Part shown: positions 1-10,859 of the stretch, one piece after another
Layout: each line of letters starts with the position of its first letter
Position numbering within the stretch: position 1 is the first letter of the stretch
Source: an uncultured Dehalococcoidia bacterium
Lineage (GTDB): Bacteria > Chloroflexota > Dehalococcoidia > Lucifugimonadales > Australimonadaceae
Length of the DNA: 64,000 bases
Assembly (NCBI GenBank): GCA_958295525.1
Contig: OY282355.1
Coordinates: 334,260 to 398,259 of the forward strand
Reading direction: 5' to 3'
Program-made: the position numbers and the translations under genes
Notes under the pieces: model-generated
The model's input: only the letters and a program-made list of their open reading frames with translations
Database searches by the model: none
What the model was told of the DNA's origin: nothing

Positions 1-20
1 CCCATCCCGGGTAATTCTCC

Positions 21-44
21 GTCATTCCCGCGTAGGCGGGAATC
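21..44. repeat. Single copy of the interspersed hairpin repeat
   Basis: The core ATTCCCGCGTAGGCGGGAAT is an inverted repeat with 8-bp arms and a 4-base centre. It is the first of many copies found between genes over the first 47 kb. It lies about 90 bases before the ATP synthase operon. Confidence 0.9.
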
Positions 45-134
45 TCGCCTGCCCCTCGCTCTTGCCGGGCGGAGGTGGGGCGTTTGCGCGGGCGGCGGGC
101 GTTGTGATACGATTCACGGAACCTCCCGCGCCGT

Positions 135-377
135 ATGAGAAACCGTCCCTGGTGGGTATCGGCGGCGCAGTTCACCGGCCTCGGCTGGTACGTGGCGGCG
201 GCGATTGTGCTGCCGACGCTGGGGGGAGCATGGCTCGACGGCAGGCTGGGGGCGTCGCCTCTGTTTCTGCTGGCGGGCCTCCTGCTGGGGGTGGCCGCCG
301 CGTTCTACGGAGCGTACCGGATGGCGGCGGAGTTCCTCGCCGGCGGGAGGAAGAACGACAAGGACGGCGGAGACTGA
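135..377 (+). CDS. atpI: AtpI/AtpZ-like ATP synthase accessory protein
   Basis: An 80-residue protein with two hydrophobic segments, at about residues 8-30 and 40-62, separated by a short loop, and a charged C-terminus. This is the layout of the small F1Fo-associated AtpI/AtpZ membrane protein, which helps assemble the c-ring or takes part in ion uptake. It sits 7 bases ahead of atpB, the usual place for atpI. The start is the ATG at 135; a longer overlapping frame is out of register and lacks membrane segments. The family name rests on size, topology and position, because sequence conservation in this family is low. Confidence 0.8.
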   Translation: MRNRPWWVSAAQFTGLGWYVAAAIVLPTLGGAWLDGRLGASPLFLLAGLLLGVAAAFYGAYRMAAEFLAGGRKNDKDGGD

Positions 378-384
378 ACGGACA

Positions 385-1245
385 GTGAAGAAGCGTTTGA
401 TACTGCTGGCGGCGCTTGCGCTGGCGGTCGCCGGTTTGGGGCTTGGGGCCATCGGCCGGGGCATCCTGCCGGTGCCCGAGGTGCACCTCGCGCCGCAGAA
501 GGTGTTCAGCGTCGGCGGGTTCGCAGTCACGAACACGCTGCTCTCCGCGTGGCTGACGTCGCTCGTCATCGCGCTGCTGTTCGGACTGGGGACGCGGCGG
601 ATGGCGGTCGTGCCGGGCCGGCTGCAGGGGTTCCTGGAGTTCTTCATCGAGACGCTGTACGGGTTCGTGCGCGGCATCGCCGGGGAGCGGTACGCTAAGC
701 CGTTCTTCCCGATTCTGGCGACGATCTTCATTTTCGTGGCGTTCAACGCTTGGATGGCCCTGCTGCCGATCTACCCGAACGTAGGATTTATGGGAGAGAA
801 GGACGGGCAGGCGTACGTGGCCACGCATCTGTTCCGCAGCGCGGGGACGGACATCAATATGCCGCTCGCGCTGGCGATCATCTCGTTCCTGTTCTTCGAG
901 GTCTGGGGGTTCCGGGCGCACAAGGCGGGCTACCTGCGGGAGTTCTTCCGGTTCGGGAACCCGATTCAGACGTTCATCGGGCTGCTGGAGTTGATCAGCC
1001 ACTTCATCCGGGTGATCAGTTTCACGTTCCGTCTCTTCGGCAATATGCTGGCCGGGGAGATCGTGCTGTTTATGATGACGTTCCTGACGATCTTCATCAC
1101 GCCCATCATCTTCTACGGGCTGGAGATTCTCGTGGGCGGAGTGCAAGCGCTGGTCTTTATGGGGCTGACGCTGGTGTTCGCCGTGTCGGCGGTCGCGTCG
1201 CACGGAGGGCATGGAGAGAGTCACGCGGCGGCAGAGCCGCGTTAG
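385..1245 (+). CDS. atpB: ATP synthase Fo subunit a
   Basis: This is the integral membrane subunit a (286 aa), which forms the proton half-channels against the c-ring. Several hydrophobic helices are visible. The strongly conserved segment FRLFGNMLAGE carries the essential arginine of the a-subunit, and GGVQALVFMGL near the C-terminus is also typical. The reading frame stays open upstream to 205, but the GTG at 385 follows atpI directly and gives a product starting VKKRLILLAA with an N-terminal helix of normal length. It is the second gene of the atp operon. Confidence 0.95.
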   Translation: MKKRLILLAALALAVAGLGLGAIGRGILPVPEVHLAPQKVFSVGGFAVTNTLLSAWLTSLVIALLFGLGTRRMAVVPGRLQGFLEFFIETLYGFVRGIAGERYAKPFFPILATIFIFVAFNAWMALLPIYPNVGFMGEKDGQAYVATHLFRSAGTDINMPLALAIISFLFFEVWGFRAHKAGYLREFFRFGNPIQTFIGLLELISHFIRVISFTFRLFGNMLAGEIVLFMMTFLTIFITPIIFYGLEILVGGVQALVFMGLTLVFAVSAVASHGGHGESHAAAEPR

Positions 1246-1309
1246 GAGCGTCCGCAAGCCGGGCGCGCGACGCGCGGACATCGGAAGGCGCAACCAAGGA
1301 GGTTGGACA

Positions 1310-1555
1310 ATGGAAGGAATCACCGCTGACGCGGCAAGGTATCTCGCCATCGGCTTGGCCGGTCTTGGCCTGGCCGGGGTGGGCATCGGCCTGGGCATCC
1401 TGGGCAACGGGGCGATGAACGCTCTGGGCAGGAACCCGGAGGCCCGCGACGCGATCGCGCCGAACATGATTCTGGCGCTCGCGTTCACGGAGGCGATCGG
1501 CATCTACGGGCTGGTCGTCGCGATCCTGCTCATCTTCGTCGCGCAGCCGTTCTAG
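1310..1555 (+). CDS. atpE: ATP synthase Fo subunit c
   Basis: An 81-residue hairpin of two membrane helices. Helix 1 has the glycine-rich packing motif (GVGIGLGILGNG), the loop has the conserved RNP (GRNPEA), and helix 2 has the ion-binding glutamate in LAFTEAIGIYG. The residue after the glutamate is Ala, not Ser/Thr, which suggests proton rather than sodium coupling. The start ATG at 1310 has a perfect AAGGAGG ribosome site at 1296-1302. The frame is open further upstream, but that stretch is only the atpB-atpE spacer. Confidence 0.96.
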   Translation: MEGITADAARYLAIGLAGLGLAGVGIGLGILGNGAMNALGRNPEARDAIAPNMILALAFTEAIGIYGLVVAILLIFVAQPF

Positions 1556-1592
1556 CAATGAGCGGCGTATCCGATTCGAGGAGGCGGCCGAC

Positions 1593-2138
1593 GTGCGCGC
1601 AGTTCCCTTACTAGCGGAAGAAGCGGCGAGCGGCATCGGGGCGCTGGGGATCGACTGGACGAGCCTGCTCGTCTACCTGGTGAACTTCGCCGTTCTCGGC
1701 GCCATCCTCTACTTCTTCGCGTACAAGCGGATCCTGGGGATGCTCGACGCGCGGTCGAGCCGCATCCGGGAGAGTTTGGAGGAAGCGGAGCGCGCGCGGC
1801 GCGAGTCCCAGGAGCAGCGGGAAGCGATGGAGCGCTCGCTGCGAGAGGGGCGCGAGGCCGGGCAGCAAGCCCTGGCCGAGGCTCGCGAGGCCGCCGAGCG
1901 CTACCGCGAGCAGCAGGCGGAGCAGGCGCGCGCCGAGGCCGCCCAACTGCTCGAGCGCGCCCGCGAGGAGATTCGCCAGGAGCGCGACGCCGCAGTCGAG
2001 CAAGTGCGCTCGGAGTTCGGCGCGCTCGCGGTTTCGGCGGCGGAGCGCATCATCCGGCGGTCGCTGGACGCGGACGCGCACCGCGACCTGATAGACGAGG
2101 CGCTCGCGGAACGCGACGCCGGCGCAGGGCGGAACTAG
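1593..2138 (+). CDS. atpF: ATP synthase Fo subunit b
   Basis: The 181-residue peripheral stalk subunit. It has one N-terminal membrane helix (about residues 22-45, DWTSLLVYLVNFAVLGAILY) followed by a long, highly charged Glu/Arg/Ala-rich coiled coil up to about residue 150. The start is a GTG at 1593, preceded by GAGGAGG at about 1577. It lies between atpE and atpH as expected. There is a single b gene; no b-prime copy is present here. Confidence 0.94.
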   Translation: MRAVPLLAEEAASGIGALGIDWTSLLVYLVNFAVLGAILYFFAYKRILGMLDARSSRIRESLEEAERARRESQEQREAMERSLREGREAGQQALAEAREAAERYREQQAEQARAEAAQLLERAREEIRQERDAAVEQVRSEFGALAVSAAERIIRRSLDADAHRDLIDEALAERDAGAGRN

Positions 2139-2147
2139 GAGCCGGCG

Positions 2148-2720
2148 ATGGCCAAAGCGCCGATGGCGAAACGCTATGCCCAAGCCCTCTTCTCCCTCGC
2201 CGAAGCGGAGGAAAGCCGGGAAGCCTGGCTCGACGACCTCGCCGGCATACAGGAGCAGATGGCGGACTCGTCCGTCGCGCTGTTCTTCGGCGAGCCGCGC
2301 GTCCCGGCGGAACGGAAGCAGGAAGCCGCCGCGCGGATCGCCGAAGGCGCCCGCCCGCTCGTGCGGAACTTCCTGGGGCTGCTCGCCCAGCGGCAGGCGA
2401 CGGGCTCGCTGCCGGCCATCGTGAGCGAGTACCGCCGGCTGCTGAACGAGCGCTTGGGCCGGGCGCAGGCGGTCGTGACGACCGCCGCGCCGATCTCGGC
2501 GGAGCAGCGCGGCAGGCTCGCCGCCTCGCTGGGGGCGATGCTCGATAAGGAGGTCGTTCTCGACGAGCGGGAAGACCCCGAGATCATCGGCGGCATCGTC
2601 GTCCGGATAGAAGACCGCATCATAGACGGAAGCGTGCGCTCGCGCCTGAACGGCCTGCGTCAGAGCCTGGGGCGGCAAGCGCCCGTCCCAGCGGCATACG
2701 AAACGGAGGAGCGGGCATGA
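2148..2720 (+). CDS. atpH: ATP synthase F1 subunit delta
   Basis: A 190-residue delta (OSCP) subunit that links the b-subunit stalk to the top of F1. The N-terminal helical domain begins [13 protein letters not shown], and the C-terminal part has the family signature region [26 protein letters not shown] precedes the ATG at 2148. Its stop overlaps the atpA start (ATGA at 2717), so the two are probably translationally coupled. Confidence 0.94.
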   Translation: MAKAPMAKRYAQALFSLAEAEESREAWLDDLAGIQEQMADSSVALFFGEPRVPAERKQEAAARIAEGARPLVRNFLGLLAQRQATGSLPAIVSEYRRLLNERLGRAQAVVTTAAPISAEQRGRLAASLGAMLDKEVVLDEREDPEIIGGIVVRIEDRIIDGSVRSRLNGLRQSLGRQAPVPAAYETEERA

Positions 2721-4225
2721 CGACTCGCGGACAAGACATCGCTGCGGTGCTCAAGCGGCAAATTGAGGAGTTCGGCGGCGAGACGACGCTCACGGAAGTG
2801 GGCACGGTCGTCGAGGTCGGCGACGGCATCGCGACGATCCACGGCCTGAGCAAGGTTGGCTTCGGCGAGTTGCTGGACTTCCCTAGTGGAGTGGCGGGGC
2901 TTGCGCTCAACTTGGAGGAAGACCTCGTCGGCGCGGCGGTGATGGGCGCGCACACAGGCGTCAAAGAGGGCGACTTGGTCAAGGCGACCGGCGAGGTCGC
3001 CCGCGTGCCGGTCGGCGACGCTTTGCTGGGGCGCGTCGTCAATCCGCTGGGCGAGCCGCTGGACGGCAAAGGCGCGGTCAGAACGGAGGGCGCGCGGCCC
3101 ATCGAAATCGTCGCGCCCAACGTGGTGGCGCGGCAAGCCGTGAACACGCCGGTTCAGACGGGAATCAAATCCATAGACGGGATGATTCCCATAGGCCGCG
3201 GGCAGCGCGAGTTGATCATCGGCGACCGTTTCACGGGCAAGACGGCCATCGCCATAGACACGATCATCAATCAGAAGGGGCAGAACCTGATCTGCATCTA
3301 CGTGGCCGTGGGCCAGAAGCAGAGCAAGGTGGCCCAGTTGCAGGCGACGCTCGAAGAGCACGGCGCGATGGAGCACACGGTCATCGTCGCGGCGAACGCC
3401 TCCGACCCCGCGCCCCTGCAGTACCTCGCGCCGTACTCCGGCTGCGCCATCGGCGAGGAGTTTATGACGAGCGGCCGCGAGGCGCTCATCATCTACGACG
3501 ACCTCACGAAGCACGCTTGGGCCTACCGGCAAATGTCGCTGCTGCTGCGCCGTCCGCCGGGCCGCGAGGCGTACCCGGGCGACGTGTTCTATCTGCACAG
3601 CCGCCTGCTGGAGCGCGCCGCGCGGCTGGACGACGCGCGCGGAGGAGGCTCGCTCACGGCGCTGCCCATCATCGAGACGCAGGCGGGCGACGTTTCCGCC
3701 TATATCCCGACGAACGTGATCTCCATCACCGACGGCCAGATCTATCTGGAGTCCGACCTTTTCAACAGCGGTATCCGTCCGGCGGTGAACGCCGGCCTCT
3801 CCGTGAGCCGCGTGGGGAGTTCCGCGCAGACGCGGGCGATGCGGAAAGTGGCGGGGCGTATGCGGCTGGAGTTGGCGCAGTACCGCGCGCTGGCGAGTTT
3901 CGCCCAGTTCGGAGCCTCCGACTTGGACGCGGCGACGCGGGCGCAGTTGGAGCGCGGGCAGCGGCTGACGGAGTTGCTGAAGCAGCCCCAATACAAGCCG
4001 CAGAGCCTCCCGCGTCAGGTCTGCGGAATGTACGCTGCGGTGAACGGCCACCTGGACGACGTGCCCGTGGACCGGGTGCGCGAGTTCGAAGAGCGCTTCC
4101 TCGGCTACGTCGAAACGTCGCGCCCGGAGATGCTGAGCGCGATTCAGGAAAAGAAGGACATAGACGAGGCGTCGGAAGAAGCGCTGAAGGAAGCGATCGC
4201 CGCCTTCAAGTCCACGTTCCAATAG
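2717..4225 (+). CDS. atpA: ATP synthase F1 subunit alpha
   Basis: The non-catalytic nucleotide-binding subunit (502 aa, normal length). It has an N-terminal beta-barrel domain, a Walker A motif GDRFTGKT at about residues 170-177, the segment [33 protein letters not shown] split over about residues 256-290 (typical of alpha), and the C-terminal helical domain. The start ATG overlaps the atpH stop by 4 bases. Confidence 0.97.
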   Translation: MTTRGQDIAAVLKRQIEEFGGETTLTEVGTVVEVGDGIATIHGLSKVGFGELLDFPSGVAGLALNLEEDLVGAAVMGAHTGVKEGDLVKATGEVARVPVGDALLGRVVNPLGEPLDGKGAVRTEGARPIEIVAPNVVARQAVNTPVQTGIKSIDGMIPIGRGQRELIIGDRFTGKTAIAIDTIINQKGQNLICIYVAVGQKQSKVAQLQATLEEHGAMEHTVIVAANASDPAPLQYLAPYSGCAIGEEFMTSGREALIIYDDLTKHAWAYRQMSLLLRRPPGREAYPGDVFYLHSRLLERAARLDDARGGGSLTALPIIETQAGDVSAYIPTNVISITDGQIYLESDLFNSGIRPAVNAGLSVSRVGSSAQTRAMRKVAGRMRLELAQYRALASFAQFGASDLDAATRAQLERGQRLTELLKQPQYKPQSLPRQVCGMYAAVNGHLDDVPVDRVREFEERFLGYVETSRPEMLSAIQEKKDIDEASEEALKEAIAAFKSTFQ

Positions 4226-4238
4226 GAGAAAGGCCCTC

Positions 4239-5096
4239 GTGCCGAGCGTCAGGCAGATACGCGGACGGATACGCAGCGTCCACAACACCTCGCGGGTTAC
4301 GCACGCGATGCAGATGGTCGCCGCCTCCAAGATGCGCCGCGCGCAGGAGTCCGTCGTCGCGTCGCGTCCCTACGCCCGCAAGTTGCGGGAGGCGATAGGC
4401 GGAATCGTGGGGCGCGGCGTCGGCGATTCGGATTGGACGCACCCGCTGCTGGAGCGCAGGTCGGGCGGCGGCGTCTTGCTGCTCGCCATATCGCCCGACC
4501 GCGGCCTCGCGGGGGGAATGCCGGGCAACCTCACGCGGGCGGCGGGGCGGTTCGCGCAGGCGCAGGCGCGTCCGGTCTCGGCGGTGACGGTCGGCAAGAA
4601 AGCGCGCGACTTTATGGTGCGCGCGGGAATCCCCCTGCGCGCCTCGTTCACCGACATCGGAGACAAGCCGACGATGGGGGGCACGCTCGCGGTCACCCGC
4701 CTCGTGGAGCAGTTGTACACGGAGGGCGAGATGGACGAGGCGCACCTCGTCTACACCCGCTTCGTCAACACCGTCATCCAGCAGCCCGTCGTGGAGCGGC
4801 TGCTGCCGGTCGCCGCGGAAGGACTAGAGGCGGCGCCGGACATCCTGTACGAGCCGGACGCGGAGACCGTGCTGGGCGCCCTTCTCCCGCGATTTATGGA
4901 GATGCAGGTCTACCAGGCGTTCCTCGAGAACAACGCGAGCGAGCAGTCCGCGCGAATGGTGGCGATGAAGAACGCCACGGAGGCCGCCGAGGATATGGTG
5001 GCCGGGCTGACGCTGGAGTTGAACAAGGCCCGTCAGAATATGATCACCGCCGAGTTGCTGGACCTCGTAGGAGGAGCGGCGGCGCTCGAAGGCTAG
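4239..5096 (+). CDS. atpG: ATP synthase F1 subunit gamma
   Basis: The central rotor shaft (285 aa). The N-terminal helix contains the family hallmark RIRSVHNTSRVTHAMQMVAA with the SKMRRAQ continuation, and the C-terminal helix contains SEQSARMVAMKNATEAAEDM. The start is GTG at 4239, 13 bases after atpA, with AGGAGAAAGG just upstream. Length is normal for the family. Confidence 0.96.
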   Translation: MPSVRQIRGRIRSVHNTSRVTHAMQMVAASKMRRAQESVVASRPYARKLREAIGGIVGRGVGDSDWTHPLLERRSGGGVLLLAISPDRGLAGGMPGNLTRAAGRFAQAQARPVSAVTVGKKARDFMVRAGIPLRASFTDIGDKPTMGGTLAVTRLVEQLYTEGEMDEAHLVYTRFVNTVIQQPVVERLLPVAAEGLEAAPDILYEPDAETVLGALLPRFMEMQVYQAFLENNASEQSARMVAMKNATEAAEDMVAGLTLELNKARQNMITAELLDLVGGAAALEG

Positions 5097-6527
<1,431 letters not shown>

Positions 6528-6576
6528 GCGCCTGCGTGGCGGGCGTGACGCGCCCCGTCTGCCCGCTCCCGTTCCT

Positions 6577-6758
6577 CCGTCATTCCCGCGCAGGCGGGAA
6601 TCTCCCTCCCCCATGCCGTCATTCCCGCGCAGGCGGGAATCTCGCCCCCTTGCCCCTTCGTTCCTGCGTAGGCGGGAACCTCGCCCCCCTGCCCCGTCGT
6701 TCCCGCGTAGGCGGGAATCTCGCCCCTCTGCCCTGTCGTTCCCGCGTAGGCGGGAACC
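6577..6758. repeat. Cluster of five hairpin repeats between atpD and an SDR gene
   Basis: Five copies of the ATTCCCGC/GCGGGAAT hairpin or its GTTCCCGC/GCGGGAAC variant occur at roughly 36-38 base spacing. They are separated by C-rich linkers such as TCGCCCCCTTGCCC. The gap from 6528 to 6888 contains these and no gene. The first palindrome could form a terminator-like hairpin after the atp operon, but there is no T run. Confidence 0.85.
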
Positions 6759-6888
6759 TACTGGAGAAACGAAGCGTTTTCATGCGAAGAATCGCCCCGC
6801 CCCCCGTTGACGCGCCAACCCCGTCGGTGTAGCGTCGCAAGCGCGCGCCGCCCCCCGACGCGCCGCCCCCTCGAAAGGAGATGAGCGA

Positions 6889-7641
6889 ATGCTGGAAGGC
6901 AAAGTGGCCGTCGTCTCAGGCGCAGGCCCCAACATCGGACGCGAGATCGCCGGAACCCTCGCCGCCAACGGCGCAAGCGTCGTCTGCCTCGACATCCGCC
7001 GCGAGGCCGCCGAGGCGACCGCCCGCGAAGTCGTCGACCGCGGCTACGAGGCCATCGCCGTCGACGGCGACATCACCAAATCCGAGGATATGGAGAACAT
7101 GGTCGCCCAAGCCGTCGCCGCCTACGGCCATGTCGACATCCTCGTCAACAACGCCGCCATCACCAACGACGCCGGGCTGCTCTCCGAAAACCTCGCGACC
7201 TTCCGCAGAATCATCGACGTCATCCTCGCCGGAACCTTCAACTGCACACAAAGCGTCGCCAGACGGATGGTCGAGCAAGGAACCGGCGGCGCCGTCGTCA
7301 ACGTCGCCTCCACCTCCGGCCACCGGGGGAAGTCCGGCGCCATCGCATACCAGTCCGCCAAAGCCGGCATCCTCAACTTCACCCGCGCTTGCGCGATGGA
7401 ACTCGCCCCCCACAACATCCGCGTCAACTCCCTCACCCCCACCCAAACCGGAATGCCTGTCGGCGGCAAGCCCGCCCGCCCCGACGACGAAGTCCCCAAG
7501 AGCGTCCCGCGCGGACGCTGGGGCAGACCACGCGACCAGGCCCAGGCCGTCCTCTTCCTCGTCTCCGACAACGCCGACTTCATCACCGGCGCCGACCTCC
7601 CCGTCGACGGCGGCAACCTCGCGATGCGACTCTCCGGCTGA
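6889..7641 (+). CDS. Short-chain dehydrogenase/reductase
   Basis: A 250-residue classical SDR. The N-terminal cofactor motif is SGAGPNIGREIA (a TGxxxGxG variant), followed by D at the end of beta2 (CLDIRR, suggesting NAD preference), LVNNAA, and the active-site Tyr-x3-Lys in YQSAKAG. The C-terminal signature DLPVDGGN is present. The start ATG has GAAAGGAG upstream. The gene is followed 12 bases later by a methyltransferase with its own ribosome site, so the two are probably co-transcribed. The substrate is not apparent. Confidence 0.9.
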   Translation: MLEGKVAVVSGAGPNIGREIAGTLAANGASVVCLDIRREAAEATAREVVDRGYEAIAVDGDITKSEDMENMVAQAVAAYGHVDILVNNAAITNDAGLLSENLATFRRIIDVILAGTFNCTQSVARRMVEQGTGGAVVNVASTSGHRGKSGAIAYQSAKAGILNFTRACAMELAPHNIRVNSLTPTQTGMPVGGKPARPDDEVPKSVPRGRWGRPRDQAQAVLFLVSDNADFITGADLPVDGGNLAMRLSG

Positions 7642-7653
7642 AGGGAGGCCGCG

Positions 7654-8397
7654 ATGACCACCTACCACCACGACGACGAAACGATGCTCCGCTGGGGGCA
7701 CTCGTGGAAAGAGGAGGACCGCGTCGCCGACTACGTCGAACGGATGGACAGCCGCGACGCCGAACGCCAAGACGTCTTCCGCCTCCTCGCGCAACTCGTC
7801 CCCGCCGAACGCGGCGCGCCCATCCGCATCCTCGACGTCGGCAGCGGCTACGGCCCCGTCGCCGCTGCCTGCCTCGACGCCTTCCCCAACGCGACCGCCG
7901 TCGGGCTCGACGTGTCTGACGCGATGATGGAGGCCGGCAGGCCGCGCATGGCGCGCTTCGGCGACCGCTTCGCCTACATCCACGGCGACTTCGCCGACGG
8001 CGCGCTTCCCCCGCAGGCGGTCGCCGCCGGGCCGTTCGACCTCGTCGTCTCCGCCCGCGCCATCCACCACCTCCCCGCCAACCTGATGGCCCGCCTCTAC
8101 GGGGAAGTCTACGCCGCGCTCAACCAGGGCGGCGCCTTCTTCAACCTTGACACCGCCTCGCCGGAGACCCCCTTCCTCCACGATCTGATGCGAAGCGTCC
8201 GCCGCAGCGAAGGCGAGCCCCGCCCGGAACGCGCCGAGCGCACCCCTGAGCAAGCCGCCCACGACGCTATGCACCACCACCGCGACGCCACCCTCGCCCG
8301 CCACCTCGAGTGGCTGCGCGCCGCAGGCTTCGCCCACGCCGACTGCTTCTGGAAGCGCCTCTCCACCGCCCTCATCGGCGGCTACAAGGAGGCGTAG
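7654..8397 (+). CDS. Class I SAM-dependent methyltransferase
   Basis: 247 residues. Motif I is ILDVGSGYGPVAAA (about residues 52-65), followed by the acidic motif VGLDVSDAMM that contacts the SAM ribose, a GDF segment, and the post-motif FDLVVSARAIHHLP. This is the methyltransf_11/25 type. GGGAGGCCGCG precedes the ATG. It pairs with the SDR upstream. The methyl acceptor cannot be told from the sequence. Confidence 0.88.
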   Translation: MTTYHHDDETMLRWGHSWKEEDRVADYVERMDSRDAERQDVFRLLAQLVPAERGAPIRILDVGSGYGPVAAACLDAFPNATAVGLDVSDAMMEAGRPRMARFGDRFAYIHGDFADGALPPQAVAAGPFDLVVSARAIHHLPANLMARLYGEVYAALNQGGAFFNLDTASPETPFLHDLMRSVRRSEGEPRPERAERTPEQAAHDAMHHHRDATLARHLEWLRAAGFAHADCFWKRLSTALIGGYKEA

Positions 8398-8453
8398 CCG
8401 CCCCCGCGCAGGAATCGGAATTTCCATCGCCCTCCCCTAAGCCCCAAACCCGC

Positions 8454-8459
8454 TACAAT
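8454..8459 (+). promoter_or_regulatory. Candidate -10 box for the FAD oxidoreductase/MFS pair
   Basis: TACAAT lies 35 bases before the GTG start at 8495, in a gap that otherwise shows no promoter. No convincing -35 box is seen at 17 bases. Confidence 0.45.
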
Positions 8460-8494
8460 CGGCGGGCCGCGCTTCCGCGGCCGGGAGGCGCGGC

Positions 8495-9628
8495 GTGGAC
8501 GCGACGAGCCAGCGCGATGTCGTCATCATCGGCGGAGGAATCGCCGGCGTCGGAACCGCGTACTACCTCGCGGCGATGGGCGTCCGCAGCACGGTCATCG
8601 AGCGCGACGGCGTCGCAAGCCACGCATCCGGCTTCGCCTACGGCGGGCTCTCCGGCGGCGTCCCCAACGGCCCGCAGCCGAACTCCCCGCTCATTGACTA
8701 CAGCATGGCGCTCTACCCCGCGCTCGCCGACGCCCTCGCCGAGGAGTCGGGCGTCGACGTCCAATACCGGCCCCGAACGCTCCTGCGCCTCGCGCTCGCC
8801 GCCGACGAAGTCGCCGCGCTGACCGCCAACCTCGCCTGGCAGCAAGCGCGGCCCGGCTACGCCGTCGAGTTGCTGGACGGAGCGCAGGCCCGCGCGCTGG
8901 AGCCCCGCATCGCCCCTGAGACCGTCGCCGCGCTCCATATCGAGGGGGCGTCCGACGTCGAACCGTACCGGCTGACCGTCGCCCTCGCGGAGGCGGCGGA
9001 AAGGCGCGGAGCCTCCGTCCGAACGGGCGAGGTTACGGCCATCCACATGCGGGCGGGGCGAGTCGAAGGCGTGAGCGTCGAGTCCGCCGCCGGAAACGAG
9101 CGCGTCCCGTGCGATACGGTCGTCGCCGCAATGGGGCCGTGGAGCGCGGCGGCGGGCGACTGGCTGGGCGTTCCGCTGCCCGCGCGCCCGCTCAAAGGGC
9201 AGATCATCAGGCTTCGCGCCCCCGGCCCGCCCTACGCGGTGAGCGTCGGCCACGGCGGAAACTACGCGGCGACCAAGCCGTCGGACGGCCTCGTCTGGTG
9301 CGGGACTACCGAAGAGGACGCCGGATTCGACGAGACGCGCGCGCCGGAGGCTCGAGACGCCATCGCCGAGGCCGTTCTGCGAATGCTGCCCGCGCTCGCG
9401 GACGCGGAGGTCGCGCTGCAAACCGCTTGCCTCCGCCCCGTAACCCCGGACGGCGCGGCCATCCTCGGCCCCGTCCCCGGCGCGGAGGGCGTCTACGCTG
9501 CGACCGGCGGCGGGCGGCAAGGCATTATGATGGGGCCCGGAATGGCGAAAGCGCTGGCATGCCTCATCGCCAACGGCGCGCCCGAATTGGACATCGAACG
9601 TTACGACCCCGGACGATTCGCTCGATGA
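8495..9628 (+). CDS. FAD-dependent oxidoreductase, DAO family
   Basis: 377 residues. The N-terminal dinucleotide-binding motif DVVIIGGGIAGVGTAYYLA with its following E (IERDG) marks a D-amino-acid-oxidase/glycine-oxidase-like flavoenzyme. The C-terminal segment TPDGAAILGPVPG and GGGRQGIMMGPGMAKALA closes the FAD site in this family. The start is GTG at 8495, six bases after GGGAGG. Its stop overlaps the start of the MFS gene (ATGA), so the oxidase and transporter are translationally coupled and probably act on the same small molecule, perhaps an amine or amino acid. This is inference. Confidence 0.88.
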   Translation: MDATSQRDVVIIGGGIAGVGTAYYLAAMGVRSTVIERDGVASHASGFAYGGLSGGVPNGPQPNSPLIDYSMALYPALADALAEESGVDVQYRPRTLLRLALAADEVAALTANLAWQQARPGYAVELLDGAQARALEPRIAPETVAALHIEGASDVEPYRLTVALAEAAERRGASVRTGEVTAIHMRAGRVEGVSVESAAGNERVPCDTVVAAMGPWSAAAGDWLGVPLPARPLKGQIIRLRAPGPPYAVSVGHGGNYAATKPSDGLVWCGTTEEDAGFDETRAPEARDAIAEAVLRMLPALADAEVALQTACLRPVTPDGAAILGPVPGAEGVYAATGGGRQGIMMGPGMAKALACLIANGAPELDIERYDPGRFAR

Positions 9629-10836
9629 CCTCCCCTCCTGCGGAGCCCGTCCGCCGCGCGGAGTCGCGGGCCGTCGCGCTGATCTACGCGGCGGCGTTCT
9701 CCTATCAGATCACGCTCGGCCTCGTGCAGGTGCTCGTCCCGCTCTACGCGCTCCATTTGGGCTACAACCTTGCGCTGCTGGGCGTCATCGTCGCGTCGCA
9801 AGCGGTGTTCGGCCTGCTGCTGCGGCTGTTCGCCGGCGCGATAGCCGACCAGTTCGGCGAGCGGTGGGTGCTCTGGGCGAGTTTTCTCACAATGGTCTTC
9901 GGCGCAGCCGTCTTCGCCATATCAGAGGCGGTGGCGATGCTCATCCTCGCCCAATCGTTCATCGGCTACTCCCGCGCGACGTACTGGACGGCCACCCAGT
10001 CTTACGTCAGCCGCATCAACCCCGAGCGTTCGGGCGAGGTCTATGGGCGCGTCAACGCATTCGGCAACGCGGGCGGCCTCATCGGAGCGTTCCTCAGCGG
10101 CGCGCTCGCGTCCGGGCTGGGCTATCCCGCCGCGTTCGCCGTAATGGGCGCGGTCGCCCTCGCCGGATTCGTCGGCAGCATCGCCCTCCCGCCGCTCGCA
10201 GCCCGCTCCTCGCGGCGGGGCTTCCGCGCTCCGCTCGCGCAGATTCCGGCCATCGCCCGCCACCGGGGCATGGGGCTGGGCGGGTTCGCCGCGTTCGCCG
10301 CGTCCGCCGCGATGATTATGGCGAGCGTCCTCTTCGTCCCCTACCTCACGGAACTCGGCTACAACGAGACGGTCAACGGCGGCATGCAAGCGGTCGGCGT
10401 CGTGGGCAGCATCGCGCTGGGGATGGTGTTCGGCCGCGTCCTCGGGCGGCTGGGGCGCCGCCGAACGCACACGATCGCCCTCCTAATGACCGGCCTCGCC
10501 GTGATCGGCGTGGCGCAAGGGGCGAGCGCGTACCTCACCCTCGCGCCGCTGATGCTCGCCTACGGCGTCTTCCGCGCCTCGCTCTCCATCCTCTACCCCA
10601 TCGCGGGGGCGGACCACAGCGCGCCGGAGCGGCGCGGCATGGCGATGGCCTACATCGGCCTCTACTGGGGAACGGCGCAACTCGTCGCGCCGCTCGGCTT
10701 CGGCGCGCTCGCGGGGGCGGTCGGCCTGCAGGCGACGCTCTGGACGGCGGGCGCAATCTTCATCGCCGCCAGCGCCGTCTTCCCGCTCCTCTACCGCTGG
10801 TTCGTCCCTGGCAAGGAGCAAACCTTCGGAGAGTGA
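9625..10836 (+). CDS. MFS transporter
   Basis: A 403-residue membrane protein with about 12 hydrophobic segments in two halves. The loop after helix 2 carries GAIADQFGERWVLWAS, a variant of the MFS motif A (GxLaDrxGrr), and a second copy-like RVLGRLGRRRTHT follows helix 8. The ATG at 9625 overlaps the stop of the FAD oxidoreductase; the frame is open upstream only because it runs antisense-free through the previous gene. It probably imports the oxidase substrate or exports its product. Confidence 0.88.
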   Translation: MTSPPAEPVRRAESRAVALIYAAAFSYQITLGLVQVLVPLYALHLGYNLALLGVIVASQAVFGLLLRLFAGAIADQFGERWVLWASFLTMVFGAAVFAISEAVAMLILAQSFIGYSRATYWTATQSYVSRINPERSGEVYGRVNAFGNAGGLIGAFLSGALASGLGYPAAFAVMGAVALAGFVGSIALPPLAARSSRRGFRAPLAQIPAIARHRGMGLGGFAAFAASAAMIMASVLFVPYLTELGYNETVNGGMQAVGVVGSIALGMVFGRVLGRLGRRRTHTIALLMTGLAVIGVAQGASAYLTLAPLMLAYGVFRASLSILYPIAGADHSAPERRGMAMAYIGLYWGTAQLVAPLGFGALAGAVGLQATLWTAGAIFIAASAVFPLLYRWFVPGKEQTFGE

Positions 10837-10859
10837 GCGGGCCCCTGCGTCCGCAGAGG

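Noticed and set aside
6528..6888. Hidden atpC gene
   Set aside because: No frame of adequate length or epsilon motif exists; the stretch is five hairpin repeats and linkers.
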